Of a DNA stretch of 34,967 nt, positions 16,067 through 23,370 are shown in pieces. Location: positions 1 through 34,967 of the forward strand of contig JAUVYE010000006.1 of the NCBI GenBank assembly GCA_030603245.1, written 5' to 3'. The notes under the pieces were generated by a model. It was not told the origin of the DNA. It saw only the letters and a program-made list of their open reading frames with translations, and did no database searches. The position numbers and the translations under genes are program-made. How positions within the stretch are numbered: the first letter of the stretch is position 1; each line of letters starts with the position of its first letter. Origin of the DNA: a bacterium. GTDB lineage: Bacteria; Patescibacteriota; Minisyncoccia; Minisyncoccales; DG-74-3.

Positions 16067-16157
16067 TAAAACAAAAATCTTCGACCTTTAGAATATTACT
16101 TTATTTTAAAGCATTTCTCCAAGTTAATACAACTAGGTTTTCCACAGTTCTTAAATA

Positions 16158-16166
16158 TGTTAAAAT
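16158..16166 (+). promoter_or_regulatory. Extended -10 promoter of pcm
   Basis: TG-T-TAAAAT, with predicted +1 about 16173, 3 nt before the ATG at 16176. The -35 is not recognisable. Same near-leaderless geometry as several other genes here. Confidence 0.45.
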
Positions 16167-16175
16167 CACATTAAA

Positions 16176-16793
16176 ATGGATTTCATTCAAAAATTAATTA
16201 AACAGGAATGGTTGAAAAGCCCTAGCATTATTCAAGCCTTTCAAAAAATTAAAAGGCAAGATTTTTTGCCAGAAGACATGAAAAGACTGGCTGATTTAGA
16301 TCGAGCTTTACCAATTGGTTTTGGCCAGACAATATCTCAACCCTTGGTGGTAGCCTTTATGTTAGAGCAACTTGATCCTCAGCCTGGACATAAAATTTTA
16401 GACATTGGATCGGGCTCTGGTTGGACAAGTGCTTTATTGGCTGAAATTATTGGTTCTAAGGGTAAAGTTATTGCAGTTGAAATTGTGCCTGGATTAAAAG
16501 AATTTGGAGAACATAATGCAGGTAAATACAATTTTATAGAAAAAGGAATTCTTGAATTTGTTTGTGTTGATGGGTCTAAGGGATATTCTCAGGAAGCTCC
16601 TTTTGATAGGATTTTAGCCTCAGCTTCGGGCAGAGAATTGCCATTGGCTTGGAAAGAACAATTGAAAATCAAAGGTAAAATAGTTGCCCCAATTGAGACC
16701 TCAATTTGGACATTTATTAAAAAATCAAAAAACAGTTTTGAACAAATTGAACATCCAGGTTTTGCTTTTGTGCCTTTAATAACAAAAGATTAG
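16176..16793 (+). CDS. pcm: Protein-L-isoaspartate O-methyltransferase
   Basis: A SAM-dependent enzyme that repairs isoaspartyl residues in damaged proteins, 205 residues. The family-specific PIGFGQTISQPLVVAFML (about 46-63) is followed by SAM motif I, ILDIGSGSGWTSALLA (about 74-89). Later FDRILASASGRELP is also typical. Its stop TAG is directly followed by the GTG start of mltG, so the two genes form an operon. Confidence 0.93.
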   Translation: MDFIQKLIKQEWLKSPSIIQAFQKIKRQDFLPEDMKRLADLDRALPIGFGQTISQPLVVAFMLEQLDPQPGHKILDIGSGSGWTSALLAEIIGSKGKVIAVEIVPGLKEFGEHNAGKYNFIEKGILEFVCVDGSKGYSQEAPFDRILASASGRELPLAWKEQLKIKGKIVAPIETSIWTFIKKSKNSFEQIEHPGFAFVPLITKD

Positions 16794-17726
16794 GTGAAAA
16801 AATCTTTAATTACAATTTTGCTCTTTTGCTTGTTTATCTTTATATTAGTTCAAGGATTTTATTTTTCTAAAAACCCACAAGGTCAAGGAGAATTCTTTTT
16901 AGTCAAAAAAGGGGATAGTGTTTTTCAAATTGGTCAAAACTTAGAACAAAGAGGGTTTATTAAAAATAAATATCTTTTTAATTTGTATGTTCTTGCTTCA
17001 GGAAAACAATCCAAGCTTCAGGCAGGAGAATATGTTTTAAGTTCTTCTATGAGTATTTCTAAAATTTCTCAGAAACTTATTTCAGGAAATATTGCTAAAG
17101 AAATAATCACTATTCCTGAGGGTTGGAATTTAAGAGACATTGCTTGGTATTTTGAAAATAAAGGAATGTTTCAAGCAGAAGAATTATATGAAATGACAGA
17201 GTTGGAAGGATATCTTTTTCCTGACACTTATGAAATTAACCGAGGAGCAAGTTTGGAAGAAATTATTAAAAAAATGACTGATAACTTTAACAAAAAACTC
17301 ACTCCCGAATTAATAGAAGATATTCAAAAGCAAGAAAAAACAGTTTCTGAAATTGTCATTATAGCCTCTTTGTTAGAAAAAGAAATTCAAACTCTGGAAG
17401 ATAAGAAAATGGTGGCTGGAGTTTTATTGAACAGATTGCAAATCGGAATGCCACTACAGATTGATGCAACGATTACCTATATTACTAAGAAACAAACTAC
17501 TAACATTTCCAAAGAAGACACTCAAATAGATTCTCCATATAATACATATATGTATACAGGTTTGCCATTAGGTCCAATTTGTAATCCTGGAATGGAAAGC
17601 ATTAAAGCTGCAATATATCCTCAGCCTAATTCATATTGGTATTATCTCTCTACTCCAGAGGGTGAAACTATTTTTAGTAAAACCCTAGAAGAACATAACA
17701 TTGCCAAGGCAAAACATCTCAAATAA
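16794..17726 (+). CDS. mltG: Endolytic peptidoglycan transglycosylase MltG (YceG-like)
   Basis: A membrane-anchored lytic transglycosylase thought to end glycan strand growth, 310 residues with a GTG start abutting pcm. The N-terminal membrane helix covers about 5-24. A LysM-like region contains KKGDSVFQIGQNLEQRGFI. The catalytic domain has EGYLFPDTY, the likely catalytic E195 in ASLLEKEIQ, and the C-terminal GLPLGPICNPGMESIKAA. It indicates a peptidoglycan wall. Confidence 0.94.
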   Translation: MKKSLITILLFCLFIFILVQGFYFSKNPQGQGEFFLVKKGDSVFQIGQNLEQRGFIKNKYLFNLYVLASGKQSKLQAGEYVLSSSMSISKISQKLISGNIAKEIITIPEGWNLRDIAWYFENKGMFQAEELYEMTELEGYLFPDTYEINRGASLEEIIKKMTDNFNKKLTPELIEDIQKQEKTVSEIVIIASLLEKEIQTLEDKKMVAGVLLNRLQIGMPLQIDATITYITKKQTTNISKEDTQIDSPYNTYMYTGLPLGPICNPGMESIKAAIYPQPNSYWYYLSTPEGETIFSKTLEEHNIAKAKHLK

Positions 17727-17731
17727 TCTTC

Positions 17732-17750
17732 GGATAAACTAAGTTTATCC
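17732..17750. repeat. Perfect inverted repeat next to the rplJ -35
   Basis: GGATAAACT and AGTTTATCC are separated by one base and abut TTGACA at 17751. As RNA it could form a weak mltG terminator, but no T-run follows. As DNA it could be an operator. Role unknown. Confidence 0.45.
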
Positions 17751-17779
17751 TTGACAGATTTTCTAAAAAGTGATATTTT
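17751..17779 (+). promoter_or_regulatory. Promoter of rplJL
   Basis: TTGACA (17751-17756), 17-bp spacer, TATTTT (17774-17779) with an extended TG at 17771-17772. Predicted +1 is about 17786, giving a ~97-nt leader. This is one of the strongest promoters in the window. Confidence 0.8.
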
Positions 17780-17794
17780 TATTAATACTAAGCT

Positions 17795-17875
17795 GTAGAC
17801 AAGGGGCATACAATAAGACCTCTCGAAGCAAGAATTTAGAAATCTATTTTTTGCCTGTCTACGTGACAGGTTTTT
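17795..17875 (+). promoter_or_regulatory. L10-type ribosomal protein leader with terminator/antiterminator switch
   Basis: The leader holds an intrinsic terminator: CCTGTC (17854-17859), 5-nt loop, GACAGG (17865-17870), then TTTTT. Upstream, GTAGACAAGG (17795-17804) can pair with CCTGTCTAC (17854-17862) with one bulged A, which would destroy the terminator. L10 leaders in other bacteria bind the L10(L12)4 complex and control rplJL by feedback attenuation. The alternative pairings are seen directly; the L10 ligand is inferred from gene position. Confidence 0.75.
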
Positions 17876-17882
17876 GATTTAA

Positions 17883-18404
17883 ATGGCCAAAACAAAAGAA
17901 CAAAAGAATAAAATTTTACAAGAATTAAAAGAAAAAATTGCTGAACAAAAAGCAATGATTTTTGTTGATTTTACTGGCTTAAAAGTTAAAGATTTATTTA
18001 GATTAAGAAATGAATTAAGAGAAAAAAATTCTCAATTTCTTGTTAGTAAAAAAACTTTAATAAAAAAAGCTCTTCAAGAAAACAAGATTGAAGCTAATCC
18101 TGAAGAAATGAATGGAGAAATAGCTTTAGTTTTTGGTTTTGAAGATGAGTTAGCTCCAATAAAAATAATATATAATTTCTCTAAACAAAACGATAATTTA
18201 AAGATTTTGGGAGGTTATATTGAAAGTCAGAAACAAGAGTTTTTGAATTCTGAAGCAATTATTACTTTAGGACAATTACCAAGCAAGCAAGAACTTTTGG
18301 CACGATTTGTTGGCACTATTTCAGCACCAATTTCCAATTTCAACCATGTTTTACAAGCAAATATTAAAGGTCTAATTTACGTTTTGGCTAAAGTCAAAAC
18401 GTAA
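17883..18404 (+). CDS. rplJ: Ribosomal protein uL10
   Basis: Forms the base of the ribosomal stalk and binds L7/L12 dimers, 173 residues. Conserved parts are MAKTKEQKNKILQELKEKI, MIFVDFTGLKVKDLFRLRNELRE and LARFVGTISAPISNFNHVLQANIKGLI. The C-terminal helix that binds L12 is present. Preceded by an attenuator-like leader and followed 29 nt later by rplL. rplK and rplA, the usual upstream genes, are not here. Confidence 0.96.
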   Translation: MAKTKEQKNKILQELKEKIAEQKAMIFVDFTGLKVKDLFRLRNELREKNSQFLVSKKTLIKKALQENKIEANPEEMNGEIALVFGFEDELAPIKIIYNFSKQNDNLKILGGYIESQKQEFLNSEAIITLGQLPSKQELLARFVGTISAPISNFNHVLQANIKGLIYVLAKVKT

Positions 18405-18433
18405 ATCTTAATTATTATTTAATTTATAAAAAT

Positions 18434-19006
18434 ATGGCAGAAGAAATTAAAAAAGAAGAGATTCAAGAAACTCCTCAAGAACAAGTTCAAGGACAACCCA
18501 AACCAGAAATAGGTAAAATTAAAATCACTAAGCCCAAAATAGACATGGCCGTGAAACCTAAAGAAAAGGAAGAGAAACCGTCCGTCGCTAAAACTTTGGA
18601 GGGCAAACCTATTAAGGTTCCTGCAAAATTTAAAAAGCTGGTTGAAGAAATAGGAAAGATGAGTGTTTTAGACTTGGCTGAACTGGTTAAGCTTTTGGAA
18701 AAGAAATTCGGAGTTTCAGCCGTAGCTCCTGTGGCAGTCACAGCAGATCTCGTTTCCGCTGAAGCTGCAACGGGTAAGGAAGCAAAAAGTAAATTCAATA
18801 TTGAATTAACTGCAATTGGAGAGAAAAAGATAGATGTTATTAAAGTGGTAAGAGATATTACTCAAAAAGGATTAAAAGATTCAAAAGATTTAGTTGATGC
18901 CGTTGCTTCTGGTGCTCAGGTTGTGAAAGAAAACGTAAAGAAAGAGGAGGCAGAAGAGCTAAAAAAGAAATTTGAAGCTGCTGGTGCCACAGTAGAATTG
19001 AAGTAA
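18434..19006 (+). CDS. rplL: Ribosomal protein bL12 (L7/L12) with N-terminal extension
   Basis: The stalk protein that recruits translation GTPases, 190 residues against about 120-130 usually. The N-terminal dimerisation domain is recognisable only from about residue 60 (VPAKFKKLVEEIGKMSVLDLAELVKLLE). The C-terminal domain (about 118-190) has KIDVIKVVRDITQKGLKDSKDLVD and ends EAAGATVELK. The first ~60 residues are Lys/Glu/Pro-rich and lack similarity I recognise. No internal start with a better ribosome binding site is obvious, and the ATG at 18434 follows an AT-rich spacer like its neighbours. A strong terminator follows; rpoB is not next. Confidence 0.93.
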   Translation: MAEEIKKEEIQETPQEQVQGQPKPEIGKIKITKPKIDMAVKPKEKEEKPSVAKTLEGKPIKVPAKFKKLVEEIGKMSVLDLAELVKLLEKKFGVSAVAPVAVTADLVSAEAATGKEAKSKFNIELTAIGEKKIDVIKVVRDITQKGLKDSKDLVDAVASGAQVVKENVKKEEAEELKKKFEAAGATVELK

Positions 19007-19022
19007 AGTTTTAATGAAAAGC

Positions 19023-19051
19023 AAAAGGGGGCTCTTAAGAGCCCCCTTTTT
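19023..19051 (+). terminator. Strong terminator between rplL and the DHH gene
   Basis: A perfect inverted repeat: AAAAGGGGGCTCTT is followed by its complement AAGAGCCCCCTTTT and a further T. The A-run and T-run make it work in both directions, serving rplL on plus and the convergent DHH gene on minus. Confidence 0.92.
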
Positions 19052-19057
19052 GATTGT

Positions 19058-20365
19058 TTAATGTAATTTTTTGAAATAAAAAAAAGAGAGGTTGGAAGAT
19101 TTATTTTTTTGTGTTTTTCTTTTGTAGTTACATTTAGCCATTAGCCAGGGAAACAGACTACAGGATGGCCCGACACAAGTTTCTCCTTCACAGTCTTTTG
19201 GGAAAAATTCAGTATCAAGTGTAATAGAGGCAACTCTAATAATGGTGTCGATTTCGATGTCAATTGGTGGTACTGATGACCTTGTTAGTGTTCCCCAAAA
19301 AATCATTTGATATTCTCCGACATGATAATAAAGGGGATCTGTGCCCGGTATTGTGCCACCTCGTTTGAGTTCCTGCCAGGACTTGGGGATTTCTTTGTTT
19401 CTTTGTTTAAGTATTTCTGCTCGAAGTCCAGCAGCTACGTCTGCCAGACTTTTATTTCTGCGATTACAAGATAGTTGGAAAGTTCCAGTCTTTGGTTGTA
19501 TCTGTAATATATACAGCATTATTCCTTTTTGTACTTGGCTCCTGGTGTAATGTGTGAACTTAACATTGTCTGTGGTACCGATGATTAATATCGTGTTCTC
19601 GCTGAATTTCATTTTTTGTGCTTCATCGAAAGCCTTTTGCGCTTCCAGGAATAGACGTCGATCTGATTCAACAGCTCTTATAATCATCGTTATCCATTCT
19701 TTAGTTTTTTCCGGTCCATTAATTATTAAGTTAATGGTTGCCGAATAAACAATGTTCATTGTGTCTTCATGGGCGTTGTGCATCCTATCAAGCCACCCAG
19801 TAAGCCTGTCTTTTACTATAAATCCATTGTTTGTTTCAAGGAATTTCTGAACGACTGAAGCAAAAAAATCTTTTCCTTTTGTCCAGTCTATTTGTTCGAG
19901 ATCTACCGCATAGTGAGCGTCAGCAATCATCCACGTCCAAGCTTGTATTTGTTGATCAGAATATATTGAGTGCATCAACTTGATTATCAACGAGATGTTC
20001 ATTGGGTCTTTGATAGGATGGAAATCGGATCTTGATGCCCATCTGGATAATGTGAAACTCTTTTCGTCGGTGAGCCCTAAGTATACGTCCACATAGCTAC
20101 TAGCAGTTTTTCCTGGATGATCTACGTGAGGATGGTGATCAAACACCAAAACGTTTTGGTGTGAATCATTAGTTACATTTTCTGGAGAAGTGTCCACGAA
20201 TATAACATTTTTTCGAGGTACAGTTGTATTGTCTCCATTCCAGTAGATAATTTCAGCTTCATTTATGCCTGGAATTTTACCCCCATCACAATGCGTTAAT
20301 TTGTACATGGCCATTAGACCATCTAAATCAGGCTTTGTGTGGGTCACAATTTCTGGTACAGTCAA
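19058..20365 (-). CDS. DHH-superfamily phosphoesterase-like protein
   Basis: A 435-residue protein with TTG start at 20365, supported by GGAGAG 9 nt upstream. The N-terminal motifs HTKPDLDG (about 8-15), FVDTS (about 56-60) and FDHHPHVDH (about 74-82) match the metal-binding motifs of DHH phosphoesterases, which cleave phosphodiesters or short polyphosphates. A later catalytic Asp may be in WMIADAHYAVD. The C-terminal part is less clear, and the tail has a Cys-rich stretch (CEGETCVGPSC) and then a basic end. Codon choice looks more GC-rich than neighbours, suggesting transfer. It has its own consensus promoter and a long structured leader. Substrate unknown. Confidence 0.75.
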   Translation of the reverse strand: MTVPEIVTHTKPDLDGLMAMYKLTHCDGGKIPGINEAEIIYWNGDNTTVPRKNVIFVDTSPENVTNDSHQNVLVFDHHPHVDHPGKTASSYVDVYLGLTDEKSFTLSRWASRSDFHPIKDPMNISLIIKLMHSIYSDQQIQAWTWMIADAHYAVDLEQIDWTKGKDFFASVVQKFLETNNGFIVKDRLTGWLDRMHNAHEDTMNIVYSATINLIINGPEKTKEWITMIIRAVESDRRLFLEAQKAFDEAQKMKFSENTILIIGTTDNVKFTHYTRSQVQKGIMLYILQIQPKTGTFQLSCNRRNKSLADVAAGLRAEILKQRNKEIPKSWQELKRGGTIPGTDPLYYHVGEYQMIFWGTLTRSSVPPIDIEIDTIIRVASITLDTEFFPKDCEGETCVGPSCSLFPWLMAKCNYKRKTQKNKSSNLSFFYFKKLH

Positions 20366-20377
20366 TTTTATTTTCTC

Positions 20378-20432
20378 TCCGAATAAGTAAATTATTTACA
20401 TTAGTTATATATAAACAATTTACTTACTCGGA
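20378..20432 (-). promoter_or_regulatory. Long hairpin overlapping the Shine-Dalgarno of the DHH gene
   Basis: On the minus strand TCCGAGTAAGTAAATT pairs with AATTTACTTATTCGGA over 16 positions with one mismatch and a 23-nt loop. The 3' arm ends in CGGA, which is part of the GGAGAG ribosome binding site. When folded it would partly hide the site. This suggests translational control, for example by a ligand, protein or temperature; none of these is shown. Confidence 0.6.
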
Positions 20433-20474
20433 AAGTCTTCCTCTCTTTTATAGGTCTTTTATTAAAATGTTAAG

Positions 20475-20492
20475 AGCTACTTTATTGTAGCT
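20475..20492. repeat. Inverted repeat at the DHH transcription start
   Basis: AGCTAC and GTAGCT are separated by six bases and straddle the predicted +1 at about 20488. A possible operator site, but short enough to be chance. Confidence 0.35.
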
Positions 20493-20494
20493 AA

Positions 20495-20523
20495 ATTATA
20501 ACACCTCATCTTGATTTTGTCAA
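20495..20523 (-). promoter_or_regulatory. Perfect consensus sigma70 promoter of the DHH gene
   Basis: Minus-strand TTGACA (20523-20518), 17-bp spacer, TATAAT (20500-20495). Both hexamers and the spacing are exact consensus. The predicted transcript starts at about 20488, leaving a leader of about 122 nt. Confidence 0.88.
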
Positions 20524-20533
20524 GCGTTTTGGG

Positions 20534-22627
20534 TTAAAACTGTATTTTATAAAGCTTCAAACTATTTAAAAGATAAATAGTTTTTCCGTTAGTTGATACA
20601 GAGAAATCCAAAAGATTATCAAATTTTTCACTCTGGAATTGTTTGATAACTTCGTCCGATTTATTAATAATGATTATTCTGTTTTGAGCTGGTTCTAAAA
20701 TATAAAGATAGGGAAGAACAGTATTAGTAAAAATCTTAGACAGATTTTCAGCATAAGGAAAAAGGTTTGAACCTAAGGTTTCTCGAAATATCCCTGTTGA
20801 GTATCTACTAATAGAATCTTTATTCAGGGTCCAAATTGAACCATCAATCGATAAAGAATTAGACTGAGTGGGTTTTGGAGTTTGATCGTTTAGCCATAAC
20901 TCTGCAAAGCCCCATGTTAAATCTTCAATATAAGGATATTTTACTATTTGACCTGCTTTTTTATCTAAAAAGTAAAGGTTTGATTTAAAAATAGCAAAGT
21001 CATTAAAATCAAAATTTGGATATGGGGTTTCAAGAAAAAAGACTTGGTCAAACTGGTCGTTTTTGAAACTAATTATTTTATTTGGTTTTGAAAAAAACAA
21101 AATTGAATCTTCCCAAAGACTTGCTGAATTAAATTCTTGGGTAGATTGTATAATTTTTCCCTCATTGCTCTCGTTCAATTTTAAAATATTTTTACTATAA
21201 GGGCTAAAGAAATAAATATTTTTCTGATAAGCTATCATTTTTTGAGGGACAAATTCTCCTATTTTAAACTCAAACAAAACTTCGGGTTGTTTAATCTCTT
21301 CTAATTTATTAAATTGATAAAGCTTTTCTAATATTTTTTCTTTTAAAGAAATAACTTGATTATTAAAATCTTTAGATAGACTGGGGGCGATTTTAACCAT
21401 AGGACTAATTTCTTCCCAACTTTCTCTTAAGAGAAGTTGAGCCTGTTTTAAAGCTTCAGGAGATTCTAAAATTAACAAACCTTCAGCTAAATCAATCTTT
21501 TCTTCAATCTCGGATATTTGAATTTGATATTCTTTTAATTGTTTTTCTGTTTGTTTTTGAAAGATCAAAGAGCCTAAAAACAAAACTAAAACCAAGCTCA
21601 AAATCAAAATTGTATTTTTGTGCTTAACAAAAATTTTAATTCTTTTTTTAAATTTTTTGATGGAAACGAGATAACTCCTTATATTAAAAGAAATTCTTGG
21701 TTTTGGAAAAGATATTTTGGGAATAGTAAGTTTAGCTAATTTTTTAAATCTCAATTTCTGTTTTTCTGGCTTTTCGATTGGTTTCTTTGCTCTTTTTGGT
21801 AATTCTATTTTAGGTAAATTAATCTTAGGAATCTTAGGAACACGGATTTTCTTAAAAGCATTCAAAACTGGATTCAATAGAGAAACAAGAGCTTTTTTAA
21901 AAGAAAAATCTCTGGTTTTTTCTCGTCTTACAATAGTTGTTTTCTTGCGTTCTTGTGTCTTTTCTCTGGAAAGAATTAATAAACAAATACCAGAAAGCTC
22001 TTCAGCTTTTTTAATCTTGCCATTTAAAAGTTCTACCAATCTTTTTTCTTTTAAAAAAGGTTCTTTAGCAATTTCATTTAAAATAGCTTGTTTTTCAAAA
22101 AACTCAGCAATTTCTTCGCTCAAAATTAAAAATATATCATCTTCAACCAGTTTGCCAGAAACAATATTTAAAAATACTTTGAGAGGATATGGTTCAATGT
22201 CTTGAAACTTTACTTTTTTATCAATATCAACTATTTTTCCATTTCTGATTAAAAATATTTTTAAATTACCTACTTTTGAAAAATTAAACTCTGATTGTTT
22301 GATCGAAAGAGTAACAAAACTTAGATTTCCTAACCAACCAGTATTTCCTCTTTGAATTAAGTCTTCTAAAAAACGATTAGCGCTTTTTAGACTTTCTTTG
22401 AGCGACTTTTCAGGAGAACGAACTCCTGGAGTATAATATCTATCTTTGATTTTTTTTGATAATTTGTCTAAAAAGCTAAGATCTTGAGGCAGAATGTTTT
22501 TTAAAAATCCAACCATATACAAACTTCCTACTCTTTTTTCATAAATATTTTCTGGTTCATAACAAAAACTCTGAAAAACCACATCAGGTTTTAGTTTTGG
22601 GTTAAAATAAAACTCAAAAATCTTCAT
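20534..22627 (-). CDS. Membrane protein with PP2C-like N-terminal and propeller-like C-terminal parts
   Basis: A 697-residue protein. The N-terminal ~225 residues show a PP2C-like pattern (SANRFLEDLIQRGNTGWLGNLSFVTLSI, then KVGNLKIFLIRNGKIVDI, then DIFLILSEEI), but the Asp residues that bind metal in PP2C phosphatases are not apparent, so it may be inactive. A long basic, Pro-rich linker (about 230-335) follows. A single membrane helix lies at about 340-360 (TILILSLVLVLFLGSLIF), and then a coiled segment. The C-terminal ~240 residues contain short repeated strands typical of beta-propellers (ENIYFFSPYSKNILKL, LYFLDKKAGQIVKY, IIIINKSDEVIKQF). It may sense or scaffold across the membrane. Function unknown. 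Confidence 0.6.
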   Translation of the reverse strand: MKIFEFYFNPKLKPDVVFQSFCYEPENIYEKRVGSLYMVGFLKNILPQDLSFLDKLSKKIKDRYYTPGVRSPEKSLKESLKSANRFLEDLIQRGNTGWLGNLSFVTLSIKQSEFNFSKVGNLKIFLIRNGKIVDIDKKVKFQDIEPYPLKVFLNIVSGKLVEDDIFLILSEEIAEFFEKQAILNEIAKEPFLKEKRLVELLNGKIKKAEELSGICLLILSREKTQERKKTTIVRREKTRDFSFKKALVSLLNPVLNAFKKIRVPKIPKINLPKIELPKRAKKPIEKPEKQKLRFKKLAKLTIPKISFPKPRISFNIRSYLVSIKKFKKRIKIFVKHKNTILILSLVLVLFLGSLIFQKQTEKQLKEYQIQISEIEEKIDLAEGLLILESPEALKQAQLLLRESWEEISPMVKIAPSLSKDFNNQVISLKEKILEKLYQFNKLEEIKQPEVLFEFKIGEFVPQKMIAYQKNIYFFSPYSKNILKLNESNEGKIIQSTQEFNSASLWEDSILFFSKPNKIISFKNDQFDQVFFLETPYPNFDFNDFAIFKSNLYFLDKKAGQIVKYPYIEDLTWGFAELWLNDQTPKPTQSNSLSIDGSIWTLNKDSISRYSTGIFRETLGSNLFPYAENLSKIFTNTVLPYLYILEPAQNRIIIINKSDEVIKQFQSEKFDNLLDFSVSTNGKTIYLLNSLKLYKIQF

Positions 22628-22670
22628 GGTATCATTTTTAATTTTACCCCTTTTCTAATAAAAATAAAAC

Positions 22671-22679
22671 TGTTAAACT
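22671..22679 (+). promoter_or_regulatory. Extended -10 promoter of tRNA-Val
   Basis: TG-T-TAAACT with predicted +1 about 22686, 3 nt before the tRNA 5' end. The -35 is poor. Confidence 0.4.
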
Positions 22680-22688
22680 AAATTAAAA

Positions 22689-22760
22689 GGACGGTTAGCT
22701 CAGTGGCAGAGCATTGCATTCACATTGCAGGGGTCACAGGTTCAAATCCTGTACCGTCCA
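22689..22760 (+). tRNA. tRNA-Val (CAC)
   Basis: Acceptor arms GGACGGT/ACCGTCC pair perfectly, with discriminator A. The anticodon stem TTGCA/TGCAG encloses TTCACAT with anticodon CAC, reading GTG. The T arm has loop TTCAAAT. CCA is not encoded. Confidence 0.92.
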
Positions 22761-22765
22761 CTCCT

Positions 22766-23092
22766 ATGAAAAAAGCTTTTGACGAACAATTATACAAAAG
22801 AGTGTCAATTAATAATTTAATTCTTTTTGTTATTTATTTAATAGTTCTTAATGATACAAAATGTAGTTTTCAAGCATTGGTTAAAAAATGTTTTAACTTG
22901 TTTCCAAAGACTTTTGCTTTATCTGGTAATTCTAAATGGCCTGATACTCGTAAATTAGATAGACCATTAAGAACACTTAGAGATAAAAAATTAATTTCAG
23001 GAGATCCACAAACTACATTTTCTTTGACCAAAAAGGGCAAGAAAACAGCTTTACAGATTGCTAAAATATTTACTCAAAGAAAATTATTATGA
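22766..23092 (+). CDS. Small winged-helix-like protein of unknown function
   Basis: The frame opens inside the tRNA gene, so I choose ATG 22766, giving 108 residues (MKKAFDEQLYKRVSINN...). The C-terminal half, DTRKLDRPLRTLRDKKLISGDPQTTFSLTKKGKKTA, has the recognition-helix/wing pattern of winged-helix DNA-binding proteins. The N-terminal half is helical. It overlaps acyP by 4 nt. Possibly a transcription regulator; no partner is evident. Confidence 0.6.
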   Translation: MKKAFDEQLYKRVSINNLILFVIYLIVLNDTKCSFQALVKKCFNLFPKTFALSGNSKWPDTRKLDRPLRTLRDKKLISGDPQTTFSLTKKGKKTALQIAKIFTQRKLL

Positions 23093-23370
23093 ATAAAGTC
23101 AGGATGCATGTCTTTGTAACAGGCATAGTTCAGAATGTGTTTTTTAGAGTTAATACAGTTGAAAGGGCTCAAGAGTTGGGAGTTACTGGTTGGGTTAAAA
23201 ATTTACCAGACGGAAGGGTAGAAGTTGTTTTTGAGGGCCCCAAAGAAAATGTTGAAAAAATCGTTGAATGGACAAAAAAAGGACCCCTTGATGCTGGGGT
23301 TAAAAATGTAGAAATACATCAAGAAAAATATTCTGGAGAATTTAATGATTTTAAAATTAAATATAATTAA
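23089..23370 (+). CDS. acyP: Acylphosphatase
   Basis: A 93-residue enzyme hydrolysing acyl phosphates. Catalytic residues are likely R20 and N38 (WVKNLPDGRVEVVFEG). The phosphate-binding loop reads GIVQNVFFR instead of the usual GxVQGVGFR, so two glycines are replaced. The fold and length fit the family. It overlaps both neighbours by 1-4 nt, an operon arrangement. Confidence 0.9.
   Translation: MNKVRMHVFVTGIVQNVFFRVNTVERAQELGVTGWVKNLPDGRVEVVFEGPKENVEKIVEWTKKGPLDAGVKNVEIHQEKYSGEFNDFKIKYN

Noticed and set aside
18487-18798. A 103-residue minus-strand ORF within rplL.
   Set aside because: Antisense shadow of the Ala/Glu-rich coding sequence.
21717-22205. A 162-residue plus-strand ORF inside the PP2C-like gene.
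   Set aside because: Antisense shadow of a long coding gene with no family resemblance.
22703-22765. Upstream start of the winged-helix-like protein.
   Set aside because: It lies inside tRNA-Val; ATG 22766 is the first start outside the tRNA.
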